The notes: generated by a model from the sequence alone, not told the origin. A DNA stretch of 46,997 nucleotides from Acidimicrobiia bacterium (GCA_003231975.1 QIKW01000247.1:1-46997); one strand, 5' to 3'. Numbered from the stretch's first letter, positions 33,956-42,848 are shown. Made by a program: numbers and translations.

Positions 33956-34855
33956 ATGAAGCGCATCCTCGTAGCCCTTATAACGATCATCACCATGTTC
34001 TCCCTGCTCGCTGTCAGCCCGGCCGCCGCCGATGACAACGACAATGGAAGAGTCAATCCCACGCACCGCTTTGTGAATGATGACAAAGACGATGACGACG
34101 AGGAAGATGATTACGACGACGATGACGACGACAAGGATGACGACAGGAAGAAGGGCAAGCCGGTTCTGCTGAGCCCCAAGAAGGTCGACTGGTTGGAGGG
34201 CACCGATGCTTGGATCAACCTTAACTGGACCACCGAAGCCGACGTCTCCAATATCCAGGTCACTGCCAAGTCCAATGACCGCACCGTCACCATCGAGTAC
34301 CCCACCAACACACCCGGCTACAGCTCACTGCTGCAAGACGAGTTGCTGTCTGCTTATGAGATAGACCAAACGGCGCTGTTCATAACCACCACGCAGCGCA
34401 GCAAGTCAAAGATCCAAATCAAGTTGAACATCAGTTACACCGTTGACGGCCGCCAAAAGCAGGACACTCACGAACTCCAGCTCCGCAAAGTCAAGTGGGA
34501 GGGTGGCGAGTTCTACGAGCTGGCAACCTCCGAAGTAACCGTGCCTGCGCAATCGCCGGACGCAGCAACGGGTTGGGTGGATCTCAACTTCATCGGCCTG
34601 GCCCCAGAACTTGAGCAATTCCAAGTACGGGTTGAAACCGATCTCGGCGTGGAGCTCCCCCAAGAGGACCACACCAGCCTGTACTACGACGATCAACTCG
34701 TGATTGGTGAGCAGGACGTAGCCAGGATCTATGTCGATCCGTCGCAGCTGACCTCCGGTCAGCAGAACAAGATCGAGCTCACGGTTCGGTTCCGGGTGGC
34801 AGGCGAGCGACAGTGGCAGACCCAAACCCATCTGATAGTGCTGTCTGCTGTCTAG
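33956..34855 (+). CDS. Secreted protein with extreme Asp-rich N-terminal region
   Basis: 299 residues, no recognised family. A Sec signal peptide (RILVALITIITMFSLLAVSPAAA) is followed by a stretch at about residues 43-64 composed almost wholly of Asp/Glu, then RKKGK. The remainder is polar and beta-rich with two similar segments (TVTIEYPTNTPGYSSLLQDE and VELPQEDHTSLYYDDQ), perhaps paired Ig-like domains. The acidic stretch could bind calcium or other cations. AGGGG lies just before the ATG. It stands alone after the mutase gene with about 100 nt upstream. Confidence 0.7.
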   Translation: MKRILVALITIITMFSLLAVSPAAADDNDNGRVNPTHRFVNDDKDDDDEEDDYDDDDDDKDDDRKKGKPVLLSPKKVDWLEGTDAWINLNWTTEADVSNIQVTAKSNDRTVTIEYPTNTPGYSSLLQDELLSAYEIDQTALFITTTQRSKSKIQIKLNISYTVDGRQKQDTHELQLRKVKWEGGEFYELATSEVTVPAQSPDAATGWVDLNFIGLAPELEQFQVRVETDLGVELPQEDHTSLYYDDQLVIGEQDVARIYVDPSQLTSGQQNKIELTVRFRVAGERQWQTQTHLIVLSAV

Positions 34856-34949
34856 CGGATCGAGTCTGCTGACCCATTGCGCTCGGGTCTAACGGCCCGA
34901 CCGGGCATCAGTCCCTACACTTCGTACTCGTGCCGCCGATGGAGTCTCG

Positions 34950-35720
34950 ATGAACACCAGAGTCGCCCTCCCAGGTTTGGCAACAGGCGCTCTCGGCCTT
35001 ATGGCCGGGATGATCGCGTACGCCGGAAACAACACCCTTTTTGGCGCAGTTGCCGGGCTGTTGGCTCTTGCCGCCGGGGTCGCCGGTGTGCGACTGGCTC
35101 AGCAGCTTGGCGAGCAGGCAGCCGTTCAGCGGCTGGTTGAAGACGAGTTGAGAGCCGTCCGGGCCGAGGCTCAGGAGACCGAGGAACGGCTTCGGGACGA
35201 GCTGAACCTGATGGAGACCGACGACGGGGGCGACGACGGAGACGAAGACGGAACCCTCACCGATCCTCGCACGGGGCTGTTCAGCGAAAGCTTTTTCAAC
35301 GTTGCGTTGGAGTCTCGGGTTGCGGCCGCCCGCCGTCACCTCCGCCCAGTTGCGGTTGTGTTGGTTGAGGTGGTTGAGGGCTTGGCAGCAGGCGAGCCGC
35401 GGGAGGCCGAGGCCGGAATCATCGCCGAGAGCATTTCGGTCACGCTCAGAGAGGCAGACACCGCGTGTCGGCTCCGGAGCGGCCAGTTTGCGCTGCTGTT
35501 GGACGACACGCCGGAAAACGGTGCTATCTGGACCGTTGAGCGAATCCGCAGGCAGCTGCTTGGTCTGAAAGCTGGCTTGACGCTTTGGGCAGGCGTGGCC
35601 TGCTACCCGGCCCACGCCTTCAGCACCGATGAACTAATGCAGGCTGCCGACACCGCCCTTGGCGCAGCCCGAGAGTGGCGCCAGGACCGCATCGAAGTGG
35701 CAACCGCCGCGGTTGACTGA
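34950..35720 (+). CDS. Membrane-anchored degenerate GGDEF-domain protein
   Basis: 256 residues: two N-terminal hydrophobic helices (about 7-25 and 31-50), a coiled-coil linker rich in Glu/Arg (residues ~55-85), an acidic stretch (DDGGDDGDEDG), then a GGDEF fold starting LTDPRTGLFSESFFNVAL. The signature GGDEF site reads RSGQF (CRLRSGQFALLLDD), so diguanylate cyclase activity is unlikely; GVACYPAHAF and the final helix DTALGAAREW match the family. It may bind c-di-GMP or another ligand. Its stop is 6 nt from the convergent ABC permease stop. Confidence 0.78.
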   Translation: MNTRVALPGLATGALGLMAGMIAYAGNNTLFGAVAGLLALAAGVAGVRLAQQLGEQAAVQRLVEDELRAVRAEAQETEERLRDELNLMETDDGGDDGDEDGTLTDPRTGLFSESFFNVALESRVAAARRHLRPVAVVLVEVVEGLAAGEPREAEAGIIAESISVTLREADTACRLRSGQFALLLDDTPENGAIWTVERIRRQLLGLKAGLTLWAGVACYPAHAFSTDELMQAADTALGAAREWRQDRIEVATAAVD

Positions 35721-35726
35721 AGCCTC

Positions 35727-36506
35727 TCAACCAGAGGCGACGCGGTGAGCCAGAGCCTTGAAGGCGGCGCTGAACGTGAGGGCACCAACGCCCGCCACGG
35801 CCGCGATCCCCTTCAGCAACTCAGCCCCGTTCCACCCGTCGAAGATTAACGACCGAAGCCCACCGAATAGGTAGGTAACCGGGTTCCAAACCGCAACGGC
35901 GGCCAGCCAGCCGGTCATTGCCTCCAGCGGCACGAACGACGATGTGAGGAACACAAAGGGGAAGAAGATTAGGAACGCAGAATTCACAGCTGCCGGGTTC
36001 CCTGTGCGCAATGCAATGGTGTATGGAAAGCCGGTGAAGGCCAGACCCCAGGCGGCTGATATCAGCAGGAACGCCAGCATGCCAAACAAGCCGGACTCGA
36101 AGCGAACCCCAACGATGAGGCCGACGATCATCACAAAGAAGCTGAGGCTGAACACAAGCACAAAGTCGGCAACCATCATTCCGAGCAACAGGGCCGCCCG
36201 CTTTACCGGGGTAACCAGCATCTTGTCCAGATAGCCAGACTGAATGTCGGTAACGATCACGTTCGCTCTTGACACTCCGGTGACGGCAAACACAATGGCC
36301 ACTGGGAGCTGGAAGGCTTTGAAGTCGAACCCGGGGTTGGTTCCTTCAACCACATCTTGCAGGGCCCCGATATTCACCGCGTAGAAGAACATGGGAATGG
36401 AGAGAGCCGGGATCAGGAATTCAGGTTCGCGAGGCAGCGAACGCAGGGCCCTTCTGGCCACAGTGAAAAGGTCGGCGGCGAAGCCACTGGGGCGGGCCAG
36501 GCTCAT
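35727..36506 (-). CDS. ABC-2 type transporter permease
   Basis: 259-residue membrane protein with about six hydrophobic helices and the ABC-2 signature near the C-terminal half (GWLAAVAVWNPVTYLFGGLR). It forms a two-gene exporter with the ATPase immediately upstream; the ATGA overlap (36503-36506) indicates coupled translation. DrrB-like permeases export drugs or lipids; substrate unknown. Confidence 0.87.
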   Translation of the reverse strand: MSLARPSGFAADLFTVARRALRSLPREPEFLIPALSIPMFFYAVNIGALQDVVEGTNPGFDFKAFQLPVAIVFAVTGVSRANVIVTDIQSGYLDKMLVTPVKRAALLLGMMVADFVLVFSLSFFVMIVGLIVGVRFESGLFGMLAFLLISAAWGLAFTGFPYTIALRTGNPAAVNSAFLIFFPFVFLTSSFVPLEAMTGWLAAVAVWNPVTYLFGGLRSLIFDGWNGAELLKGIAAVAGVGALTFSAAFKALAHRVASG

Positions 36507-37471
36507 GCCGCTTCACCTTGTGACTCGCTGACTTCAAGGTGCTCTCCGGTTACTTGCAAGAACACATCATCAAGGGTTGGAGTGCGAAGCGTCAGTAGCT
36601 GAGCGGGCCGACCTGCGCTGTTCAGTAAAACCACCAAGTCGTTCACCAGGGCCGCTCCGTTGACAGCCGAAACAGTTATCTCATTGCCGCGAACCGCCAC
36701 TTCGCCAACGCCGCCAATCGACCGGATTCGCTCTGGTAGTGCCTCTGGCACGTCGGCCACTTCAACGATCACGAGGTCGGCGCCAACACTCTTCTTCAGT
36801 TCGGCTGGCGTGCCTTCAGCAACGATCTTCCCGGCGGAAATGATCCCAACCCGGCCAGCAAGCACGTCTGCTTCTTCCAGGTATTGGGTTGTTAGGAAAA
36901 TGGTGATTCCAAGGTCTCGATTCAGGCGACCAACCTCTTCCCACACCTTCGCCCTGCTGGCTGGATCCAACCCGGTTGTTGGCTCGTCGAGAAACAGCAC
37001 TTCGGGCTCGTGAAGCAGAGCCGTTGCCAGGTCGACTCTGCGTTTCATCCCGCCCGAGTAGGTGCCAACAAAGTCATCTATTGCTGCTCCGATGTCTATG
37101 AAAGAGATCACCTCGTCAATCCGCTTTGCCAGCACCGGGCCCCGCATTCCATACATCCGACCCTGAAGGGCCAGCACCTCGCGTCCCGTCTGCTTTTCGT
37201 CAAGAGAAGCCTCTTGCAGGGCAACCCCTATTCGCAGCCGCACTTCAGCTGCCTGAGTGGCAACGTCGAACCCGGCAACCGAAGCCGAGCCTCCGGTTGG
37301 CCCAAGCAGCGTGCAGAGCATCCGAACCGCAGTGCTTTTGCCTGCCCCGTTCGGGCCAAGGAACCCGTAAATTTCGCCCCTGGCAATGCTGAGGTCAATG
37401 CCGTCGACGGCGCGATTGCCGCCAAACGTGCGCACCAGCCCCGAGGCACTTATTGCGATGCTGCTGTCCAT
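36503..37471 (-). CDS. ABC transporter ATPase, DrrA-like
   Basis: 322-residue ATPase. Walker A GPNGAGKST, Q-loop region VALQEASLDE, signature YSGGMKRR, Walker B VLFLDEPTTGLD, and switch QYLEEAD (H-loop position occupied by Q/Y as in DrrA-type proteins is uncertain). A ~90-residue C-terminal extension carries the DrrA-type domain. Its product pairs with the ABC-2 permease. Probably a daunorubicin-type or lipid exporter; substrate unknown. Confidence 0.9.
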   Translation of the reverse strand: MDSSIAISASGLVRTFGGNRAVDGIDLSIARGEIYGFLGPNGAGKSTAVRMLCTLLGPTGGSASVAGFDVATQAAEVRLRIGVALQEASLDEKQTGREVLALQGRMYGMRGPVLAKRIDEVISFIDIGAAIDDFVGTYSGGMKRRVDLATALLHEPEVLFLDEPTTGLDPASRAKVWEEVGRLNRDLGITIFLTTQYLEEADVLAGRVGIISAGKIVAEGTPAELKKSVGADLVIVEVADVPEALPERIRSIGGVGEVAVRGNEITVSAVNGAALVNDLVVLLNSAGRPAQLLTLRTPTLDDVFLQVTGEHLEVSESQGEAA

Positions 37472-37497
37472 AGGGCGACGCTACCGCCGCCCTGTGG

Positions 37498-38625
37498 CTA
37501 CTCGCTGATATCGAACTGGGCGAACACTGCGGCGGTGTCGCTCCCTGCCGGTTGAGCGTTGCGCCAGACACTGCCGGGAGTGGCCGAAAGCCGGGCAATC
37601 GGGCCTGGCATTGGATAGCCGTCGGCTTCAACCATTACCCCGCGGGCCACAACGTGAGGGTCCTGGCACAAGTCGTCAACACCGTAGACCTGAGCTGCGG
37701 CCGCGTCTGCTGATTCAAAGGCAACAAGTACTTCTGCAAGGGTTCGCCTGCCTGTCCAGGTGGCCATGCGGTCCTCAACCAGCAAACGGTGGTCCATGCG
37801 GCCTTGCACCGTTGCCACCCGGGCGTCTTCACCAAGCCCGATGAGGGTCATTACCCTGGCTGCCACCGAATCCGCCGAGGTGCTTACCGCCACCCACTTT
37901 CCATCAGAGGTTTCATAGGTGCCGCGCGGGATCGAGTACGGCAGGCCAGAGCCAAGCCGGGGCTGAAGCTCACCCATCTTCATCCACAATGAGGGAAGCG
38001 GGCCCATCATCTGGATCATGCTCTCAAGCAGGTTCGCGTCAACGACCTGGCCAACGCCGGAATGCAGCGCAACCATCGTTGCGAATGCTGCGGCAATTGC
38101 CGTTACCTCGTCGGTCAGAGCAACTGGCGGCAAGGTTGGGGCGCCGTCGGCCGGGCCGTTTATGGAAGCAAAGCCAGACATTGCCTCGGCCAAGGTGGCA
38201 AACCCAGGCCGGTCTTTGTATGGGCCGTCCTGGCCAAACGCGGTGATCCGCACCACCACAAGATCTGGTTTGTGTTTGTGAAGAATCTCGGGGCCAAGTC
38301 CAAGGGTTTCCAGCTTGCCCGGCCTCATGTTTTCAACCAGAACATCGCTGTTTTCAACAAGGGTGAGAAGCGCGGCTTTGCCCGCGTCAGACCGCAAGTC
38401 AAGCTCGATGAACCGCTTGTTGCGATTGGCTCCCTTGAAGAAGAAGGTCTGGTTGTCTTCTGGGTCTCGCCAGCCAAGGTTGCGGGCCGTGTCTCCCCCA
38501 CCCGGACGCTCTACCTTGATCACATCCGCCCCGAAGTCGCCGAGGTGGCGGGCACACCCCGGGCCGGCCAGAACTGTGGACAGGTCAATCACTCGCAACC
38601 CCGCGAGCGGGCCCTCAGCGGCCAT
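37498..38625 (-). CDS. CaiB/BaiF-family (class III) CoA-transferase
   Basis: 375-residue formyl-CoA-transferase-type enzyme. N-terminal GLRVIDLSTVLAGPGCARHL and VIKVERPGGGD, the NRNKRFIELDLRS segment, VENMRPG, and the catalytic aspartate in VVDANLLESM are present. It moves CoA between acyl groups; substrate unknown. The ATG shares its A with the TGA of the DUF1697 gene (TGATG), so the two are coupled. Confidence 0.9.
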   Translation of the reverse strand: MAAEGPLAGLRVIDLSTVLAGPGCARHLGDFGADVIKVERPGGGDTARNLGWRDPEDNQTFFFKGANRNKRFIELDLRSDAGKAALLTLVENSDVLVENMRPGKLETLGLGPEILHKHKPDLVVVRITAFGQDGPYKDRPGFATLAEAMSGFASINGPADGAPTLPPVALTDEVTAIAAAFATMVALHSGVGQVVDANLLESMIQMMGPLPSLWMKMGELQPRLGSGLPYSIPRGTYETSDGKWVAVSTSADSVAARVMTLIGLGEDARVATVQGRMDHRLLVEDRMATWTGRRTLAEVLVAFESADAAAAQVYGVDDLCQDPHVVARGVMVEADGYPMPGPIARLSATPGSVWRNAQPAGSDTAAVFAQFDISE

Positions 38626-39161
38626 CAGCTCAGGCGCTTTCTGATTCGCTGAATCGTTCCGACGGTGCGCATAGTCAGCACGCCAACCAGCTTCTCGACG
38701 GCGGCGAAGTCCAATTCTGAGTCTGTGATGCCTCCGGTTGGCTGCCAGAACAACTCGCCCTCATCAAACTGCAAACGATCATCGCCAGTGGCGTGAGCCA
38801 GGACCGCTTTGGCTACCTGGCTATCAGGCGGATGTTTCAGCATCATCACTTGGAGCTTGCCACCGCTGAAAGGGGCAACGATGGGGAAAGGCTGGAGGCT
38901 TGAAATGTGGCGGATTTGAGTGGCAGTTCGGACCATCACCGGCACCGCGTAGCCCAATGCGCTTTCGAGGCCGGCCTCAAGCTCGGTCTCCAAGTCCTCA
39001 CCTAACCGGTTGGCCGTGCCTCCCAACAGAACGTTGCCACTGGCCTGATAGGGCGTGACGTCTTGAAACCCGAGCGCCTTGATGTGCACCGCGAGATCTT
39101 CGTTGCTGATGCGATGACCACCAACGTTCATGCCTCGCAAGAAGGCAATGTGGCTGATCAC
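38625..39161 (-). CDS. DUF1697-family protein
   Basis: 178-residue DUF1697 protein: IAFLRGMNVGGHR at the N-terminus, YQASGNVLL, and the C-terminal MRTVGTIQRI. Function of the family is unknown. GTG 39161 starts right before the conserved block. Stop overlaps the CoA-transferase start. Confidence 0.85.
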   Translation of the reverse strand: MISHIAFLRGMNVGGHRISNEDLAVHIKALGFQDVTPYQASGNVLLGGTANRLGEDLETELEAGLESALGYAVPVMVRTATQIRHISSLQPFPIVAPFSGGKLQVMMLKHPPDSQVAKAVLAHATGDDRLQFDEGELFWQPTGGITDSELDFAAVEKLVGVLTMRTVGTIQRIRKRLS

Positions 39162-39205
39162 CGCGGCTGGAACAAAACTAGGCAGGCGCGGTTCATCGCG
39201 CCAGC

Positions 39206-39670
39206 CTAACTATTGCTGGGGGGTGAGGCGGTTTGCCTGGGCCAGGTCCAAGCGTAGAAGCCAATCAGCGCAAGCAGAACTACCTCAATCGCACTTCCGA
39301 GGATGTAGTAGTTCCATTCGCCGATAGCGCCTCCAACAATGGTGAGCCCATAGAGCGAACTGAGCACAATACTAAGCGTCCGAAGCAAGGTCGGTGCAAG
39401 CACGAGGCTAAGGATCACCATCAGGCTGGGGATCGCGATGTAGAGGGTGACGAACAGCAGGAACGCCTGCCCGATTTCGAATCCGCCAAGTTCTCCTGCC
39501 GCAATGTCGGATCGAACATCCTCGCGGTAGAGGGAAAAGATGTCGACATAGGCAAAGACGAACAGCATGGACGTCCAAAGGGCTGACAATTTGGCGCGCA
39601 CACTTACGGGCTGATCGGCATAGGTGCCGGGCCTGGAGGGTGAACGACTCAGGGTGGGTGAACGGGTCAT
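39206..39670 (-). CDS. Four-helix membrane protein, DUF6326-like
   Basis: 154 residues with four hydrophobic helices (about 33-50, 68-88, 95-113 and 121-142) and the motif LWTSMLFVFAYVDIFSLYR common to a small family of uncharacterised membrane proteins. Divergent from a TetR repressor; the interval holds TTTCGCTACG copies and inverted repeats, so TetR may control it. Function unknown. Confidence 0.7.
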   Translation of the reverse strand: MTRSPTLSRSPSRPGTYADQPVSVRAKLSALWTSMLFVFAYVDIFSLYREDVRSDIAAGELGGFEIGQAFLLFVTLYIAIPSLMVILSLVLAPTLLRTLSIVLSSLYGLTIVGGAIGEWNYYILGSAIEVVLLALIGFYAWTWPRQTASPPSNS

Positions 39671-39684
39671 TTAGTGTCCTTTCA

Positions 39685-39704
39685 TTTCGCTACGTTCCAT
39701 AGCG
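39685..39704. promoter_or_regulatory. Probable TetR operator upstream of the membrane gene
   Basis: TTTCGCTACG at 39685-39694, with inner CGCTA and a mirrored TAGCG at 39700-39704 across a 7-nt spacer. It lies 14 nt upstream of the leftward membrane-protein start. Confidence 0.5.
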
Positions 39705-39744
39705 TAACTCACCGAACGAGCGTCTCCAACCTGGCGGGCCGCTC

Positions 39745-39760
39745 ATCGTTTCGCTACGAT
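39745..39760. promoter_or_regulatory. Second copy of the TetR-site element, next to the regulator's start
   Basis: ATCGT-6 nt-ACGAT is a perfect inverted repeat and contains the second TTTCGCTACG (39749-39758). It ends one base before the first possible ATG of the TetR gene, so bound repressor would block its transcription start. Confidence 0.5.
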
Positions 39761-39770
39761 CATGGGTGTC

Positions 39771-40334
39771 ATGGCCCGACCCCGCAGCAAGCCCGCAAGA
39801 TCTAAGATGCTCGAATCCGCTAAGGAGATCGTTCTGGAACTCGGTGCATCGGCGTGCACCATGGAAGAAGTTGCCAGCCGGTCAGGCGTGGCCAAAACCA
39901 CCATCTATCGTCACTTTGGGGGCCTGGACGAGTTGATCTTCGCCGCCGTTGCTGAAGACATCGCAAGCGCTGGCACCCCTGATACTGGCTCACTCCGAGG
40001 CGATCTGCTCCAGATTCAGCGCCGCTACGTCGAAATGGCCCAGGTTCCAGCTGTGCGAGAGTTGTTCGTGTGGATGATGTCTCGGGCATTAGAAACCCCC
40101 GCATATGCAGAACTGTTCCGAAAGCTCCGAGTCCAGCCGCGTGGCCCCACTGTCGTCGCCCTCCAGCGAGCGATCGCCCGCGGTGAGCTTGCTCCGACCA
40201 CTGATCTCGAGATGGCAATGCACGTCATTCAGGGCCCATTCATCTCCAAACGAATCGTCGACAACTCCGACGTTACCGAGACCGAGATTGAGGCCATGGT
40301 TGACATGGCAGTCAGCGCCCTCTGTTCATCATGA
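39771..40334 (+). CDS. TetR-family transcriptional repressor
   Basis: 187 residues. The N-terminal helix-turn-helix is clear (ACTMEEVASRSGVAKTTIYR, HFGGLDELIFAAV); the ligand-binding part resembles the TetR_C group with a short final helix. ATG 39771 has GGG 6 nt upstream; ATG 39762, immediately after the inverted repeat, is an alternative. Divergent from the four-helix membrane protein, its likely target. Inducer unknown. Confidence 0.87.
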   Translation: MARPRSKPARSKMLESAKEIVLELGASACTMEEVASRSGVAKTTIYRHFGGLDELIFAAVAEDIASAGTPDTGSLRGDLLQIQRRYVEMAQVPAVRELFVWMMSRALETPAYAELFRKLRVQPRGPTVVALQRAIARGELAPTTDLEMAMHVIQGPFISKRIVDNSDVTETEIEAMVDMAVSALCSS

Positions 40335-40408
40335 GCTAACCATTGCCGATGGGATATTTCACGCGTGGACTAGTAGCGTATTGTTTAGGCCTCAAGCCGG
40401 GAGTTGCC

Positions 40409-41047
40409 ATGGCCCTCGAAGTCAGCAACAGCGATCCAGCATCAGAGCGGTTCAACGCTGCCCTGGCCAGCATGCTGCTCGGGCTTGTTGGCATGGCATT
40501 CGGCTTTGTTGCCGCCGGGCTGATCTCGTCTTGGTCCTCGCCGCTCGGCTGGCTAATAATCGCGGCCGCAACACTCGCCGGCCTCACTCCCCTTGCCCGG
40601 TGGGCCCACTCGATGGGCCGAGCCAACCGGATCACGTTGTGGGGGCTCGAGCCGCGCTGGAAACGTCAACTGCTTGCTGCGGCCGCCTCGGTTGACCGAA
40701 TCGAACAGGCACAGCGGATCCTCGACGACGGGCCAGTGACAGAACATCTGGATGAGACTCACACCACCGCTCTTAGCTACCTGAAAGCTATCGAGGCCGC
40801 AGCCCGCCAATCCGGCGATGCTGCCTTTTTTGCCGAAGTGTCGGCCATCGGCGCAGATCTGTCCGACCTTGCCGAAGCGTCCGAAGACCTGGTGAGGGCA
40901 GCGCTGCCTCACGGCCCGGCCCGCCTTCGAGAACTGACAGAACGAACCAAAGCGCTCAGCGAAGCCCTGGCCGACCACTCCCTGATCGACCACTCCCTGA
41001 TCGACGATTCCCCGACCCCTGGCCCCGATTCCACCAGCGGCCACTAA
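40409..41047 (+). CDS. Uncharacterised membrane protein with two TM helices
   Basis: About 212 residues, no family recognised. Two hydrophobic helices (around residues 18-42 and 48-64) followed by a soluble helical region rich in Ala, Glu and Arg. The tail repeats HSLIDHSLIDDS. ATG 40409 is selected because GGGAG lies 5 nt upstream; the frame is open to 40343. The 3' end overlaps the leftward AccE gene by about 92 nt on the opposite strand. Confidence 0.55.
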   Translation: MALEVSNSDPASERFNAALASMLLGLVGMAFGFVAAGLISSWSSPLGWLIIAAATLAGLTPLARWAHSMGRANRITLWGLEPRWKRQLLAAAASVDRIEQAQRILDDGPVTEHLDETHTTALSYLKAIEAAARQSGDAAFFAEVSAIGADLSDLAEASEDLVRAALPHGPARLRELTERTKALSEALADHSLIDHSLIDDSPTPGPDSTSGH

Positions 41048-41168
41048 ATCGCCAAACCGGTGGGCCCTCGGCCCGGCCGGATTCAGTGGTAGGGCGCGGC
41101 CAGGCCAGTTCGATTGCTGCCACGATCGCGGCGGCTTCTTCGTCGGTTGGGGGCGGCGTGATGTTCAC
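40956..41168 (-). CDS. Acyl-CoA carboxylase epsilon subunit (AccE-like)
   Basis: 70-residue small protein with the epsilon-subunit pattern: TDEEAAAIVAAIELAW near the N-terminus and VWRFSGRWW toward the end, followed by a Gly/Ser/Arg tail. Actinobacterial acyl-CoA carboxylases use such a subunit to hold alpha and beta chains together. GTG 41168 lies 8 nt after the stop of the carboxyltransferase gene. The tail overlaps a gene on the opposite strand, so the end may be shorter in practice. Epsilon subunits are poorly conserved; the neighbour gives much of the support. Confidence 0.75.
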   Translation of the reverse strand: MNITPPPTDEEAAAIVAAIELAWPRPTTESGRAEGPPVWRFSGRWWNRGQGSGNRRSGSGRSGSGRPGLR

Positions 41169-41176
41169 TGGCGGGC

Positions 41177-42727
41177 CTAAAGCGGCACGTTTCCGTGTTT
41201 GCGTTTTGGGAGTTCTTCGGATTTGGATTGCAGCATTGCCAGCCCGGCAATGAGTTTGACGCGGGTATCTGCGGGGTCGATCACATCGTCGATATAGCCG
41301 CGCTCTGCCGCAATCCAAGGGTTGGCGAAGCGCTCTTTGTACTCTTCAAGCAGTTCGGTGCGACGCAACGCCGGGTCAGCGGCCGCCTGAATCTCACGCC
41401 GGTAGATAATGTCGGTTGCGCCTTCGGGGCCCATCACCGCCAGCTCAGCCGAGGGCCAGGCGAACGACAGATCACAGCCAATTCCCTTCGAGTCCATCAC
41501 CACGTAGGCGCCGCCGTATGCCTTCCTGGTGATCACCTGCATGCGGGGCACAGTTGCCTCGCAGTAGGCATAGAGCAGCTTTGACCCGTGGCGAATGATC
41601 CCGCCGTACTCTTGATCAACCCCAGGGAGGAAGCCGGGCACATCAACGAAGGTGACCAAGGGGATGTTGAAAGCATCACAGGTGCGAACAAAGCGGGCTG
41701 CCTTCGAAGCGCTCTCGATGTCGAGCACGCCTGCCAGCTGCATTGGCTGATTGGCAACCACACCAATGGGCTGGCCGTCAAGGCGGGCAAATCCGCACAC
41801 GATTGCCTTGGCCCAGTGGGCGTGGAACTCCATGAAGTCTCCGTCGTCAACAACGGTGGTGATCACCTTCTTCATGTCGTACGGCTGGTTCGAGCTGGCA
41901 GGCATCAAGTCGACAAGTTCTGGGCACAGACGCTCTGGGCTGTCGGTGGTTTCCTGAACCGGAGGAGTTTCGAGGTTGTTGGCAGGCAGGAAGGCCAGCA
42001 AGTACCGAACGTCGTCTAGCACAGCCTTTTCGTCATCAGCAACAAAGCTGGCAACCCCAGACTTGGTGCTGTGGCTGCCAGCCCCGCCCAGTTCTTCAAG
42101 CGTTACTTCTTCACCGGTAACGGTTTTCACAACATCGGGGCCGGTGATGAACATGTGCGAGGTTTCGCGAACCATGAAGATGAAATCAGTCATTGCGGGG
42201 CTGTAGACCGCACCGCCCGCGCACGGGCCCATGATCACACTGATCTGGGGAATCACGCCCGAGGCCTGAACGTTCCGGTAGAAGATGCCGCCGTATCCAT
42301 CGAGGCTGACCACCCCTTCCGGAATCCTGGCCCCGGCGCCATCGTTCAGGCCGATCAGCGGCGCTCCAACCGACAACGAGAGGTCCATTACCTTGTGGAT
42401 TTTCTCCGCAAACACCTCGCCAAGCGATCCCCCCATGATCGTGAAGTCCTGGCTGAACACAAACACTTTCCGGCCATCGATGGTGCCCCACCCGGTTACC
42501 ACACCGTCGGTGTACGGACGGTCGGTGGCATCGGGGTTGCGACTGCGGGCCAGCATGTCGAGCTCGTGGAACGAGCCTTCGTCGAGCAGATAATCCAGCC
42601 GCTCCCTGGCCAGCATTTTCCCCTTGTCGTGCTGGCGCTTGACGGATCGTTCAGAGCCGCCTTTGCGTGCTTCGTCTTTGCGACGAGCGAGATCGGCTAG
42701 GCGCTCTTGAATAGTGTGATCTGCCAC
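41177..42727 (-). CDS. pccB: Acyl-CoA (propionyl/acetyl) carboxylase carboxyltransferase beta subunit
   Basis: 516-residue carboxyltransferase subunit that moves carboxyl from biotin to propionyl-CoA or a related acyl-CoA. Both oxyanion-hole regions are present: the first GGSLGEVFAEKIHK / ARIPEGVVSL and GPCAGGAVYSPA, the second VDVPGFLPG and ITRKAYGGAYVVM. It is followed by the epsilon subunit. The biotin-carboxylase alpha chain is not in the window. Propionyl-CoA is a natural companion to the MeaA mutase, but substrate cannot be read directly. Confidence 0.92.
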   Translation of the reverse strand: MADHTIQERLADLARRKDEARKGGSERSVKRQHDKGKMLARERLDYLLDEGSFHELDMLARSRNPDATDRPYTDGVVTGWGTIDGRKVFVFSQDFTIMGGSLGEVFAEKIHKVMDLSLSVGAPLIGLNDGAGARIPEGVVSLDGYGGIFYRNVQASGVIPQISVIMGPCAGGAVYSPAMTDFIFMVRETSHMFITGPDVVKTVTGEEVTLEELGGAGSHSTKSGVASFVADDEKAVLDDVRYLLAFLPANNLETPPVQETTDSPERLCPELVDLMPASSNQPYDMKKVITTVVDDGDFMEFHAHWAKAIVCGFARLDGQPIGVVANQPMQLAGVLDIESASKAARFVRTCDAFNIPLVTFVDVPGFLPGVDQEYGGIIRHGSKLLYAYCEATVPRMQVITRKAYGGAYVVMDSKGIGCDLSFAWPSAELAVMGPEGATDIIYRREIQAAADPALRRTELLEEYKERFANPWIAAERGYIDDVIDPADTRVKLIAGLAMLQSKSEELPKRKHGNVPL

Positions 42728-42825
42728 GGTCGGCAGGGTAGCCAGAAGAGAACGCCACCGGGGCCGCTACCGGACGGAAACGACCGTGTCCGAATCCACA
42801 CCAACGGCGTTCAGACAACGCTTCG

Positions 42826-42848
42826 TTGGGGCCCAATCGGGGTAATAT
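42826..42848 (+). promoter_or_regulatory. Possible promoter for the selenoprotein gene
   Basis: TAATAT (42843-42848), 26 nt before the ATG, resembles a -10 box, and the 11-nt mirror TTGGG-G-CCCAA (42826-42836) precedes it. No good -35 at normal spacing. Low confidence. Confidence 0.25.
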
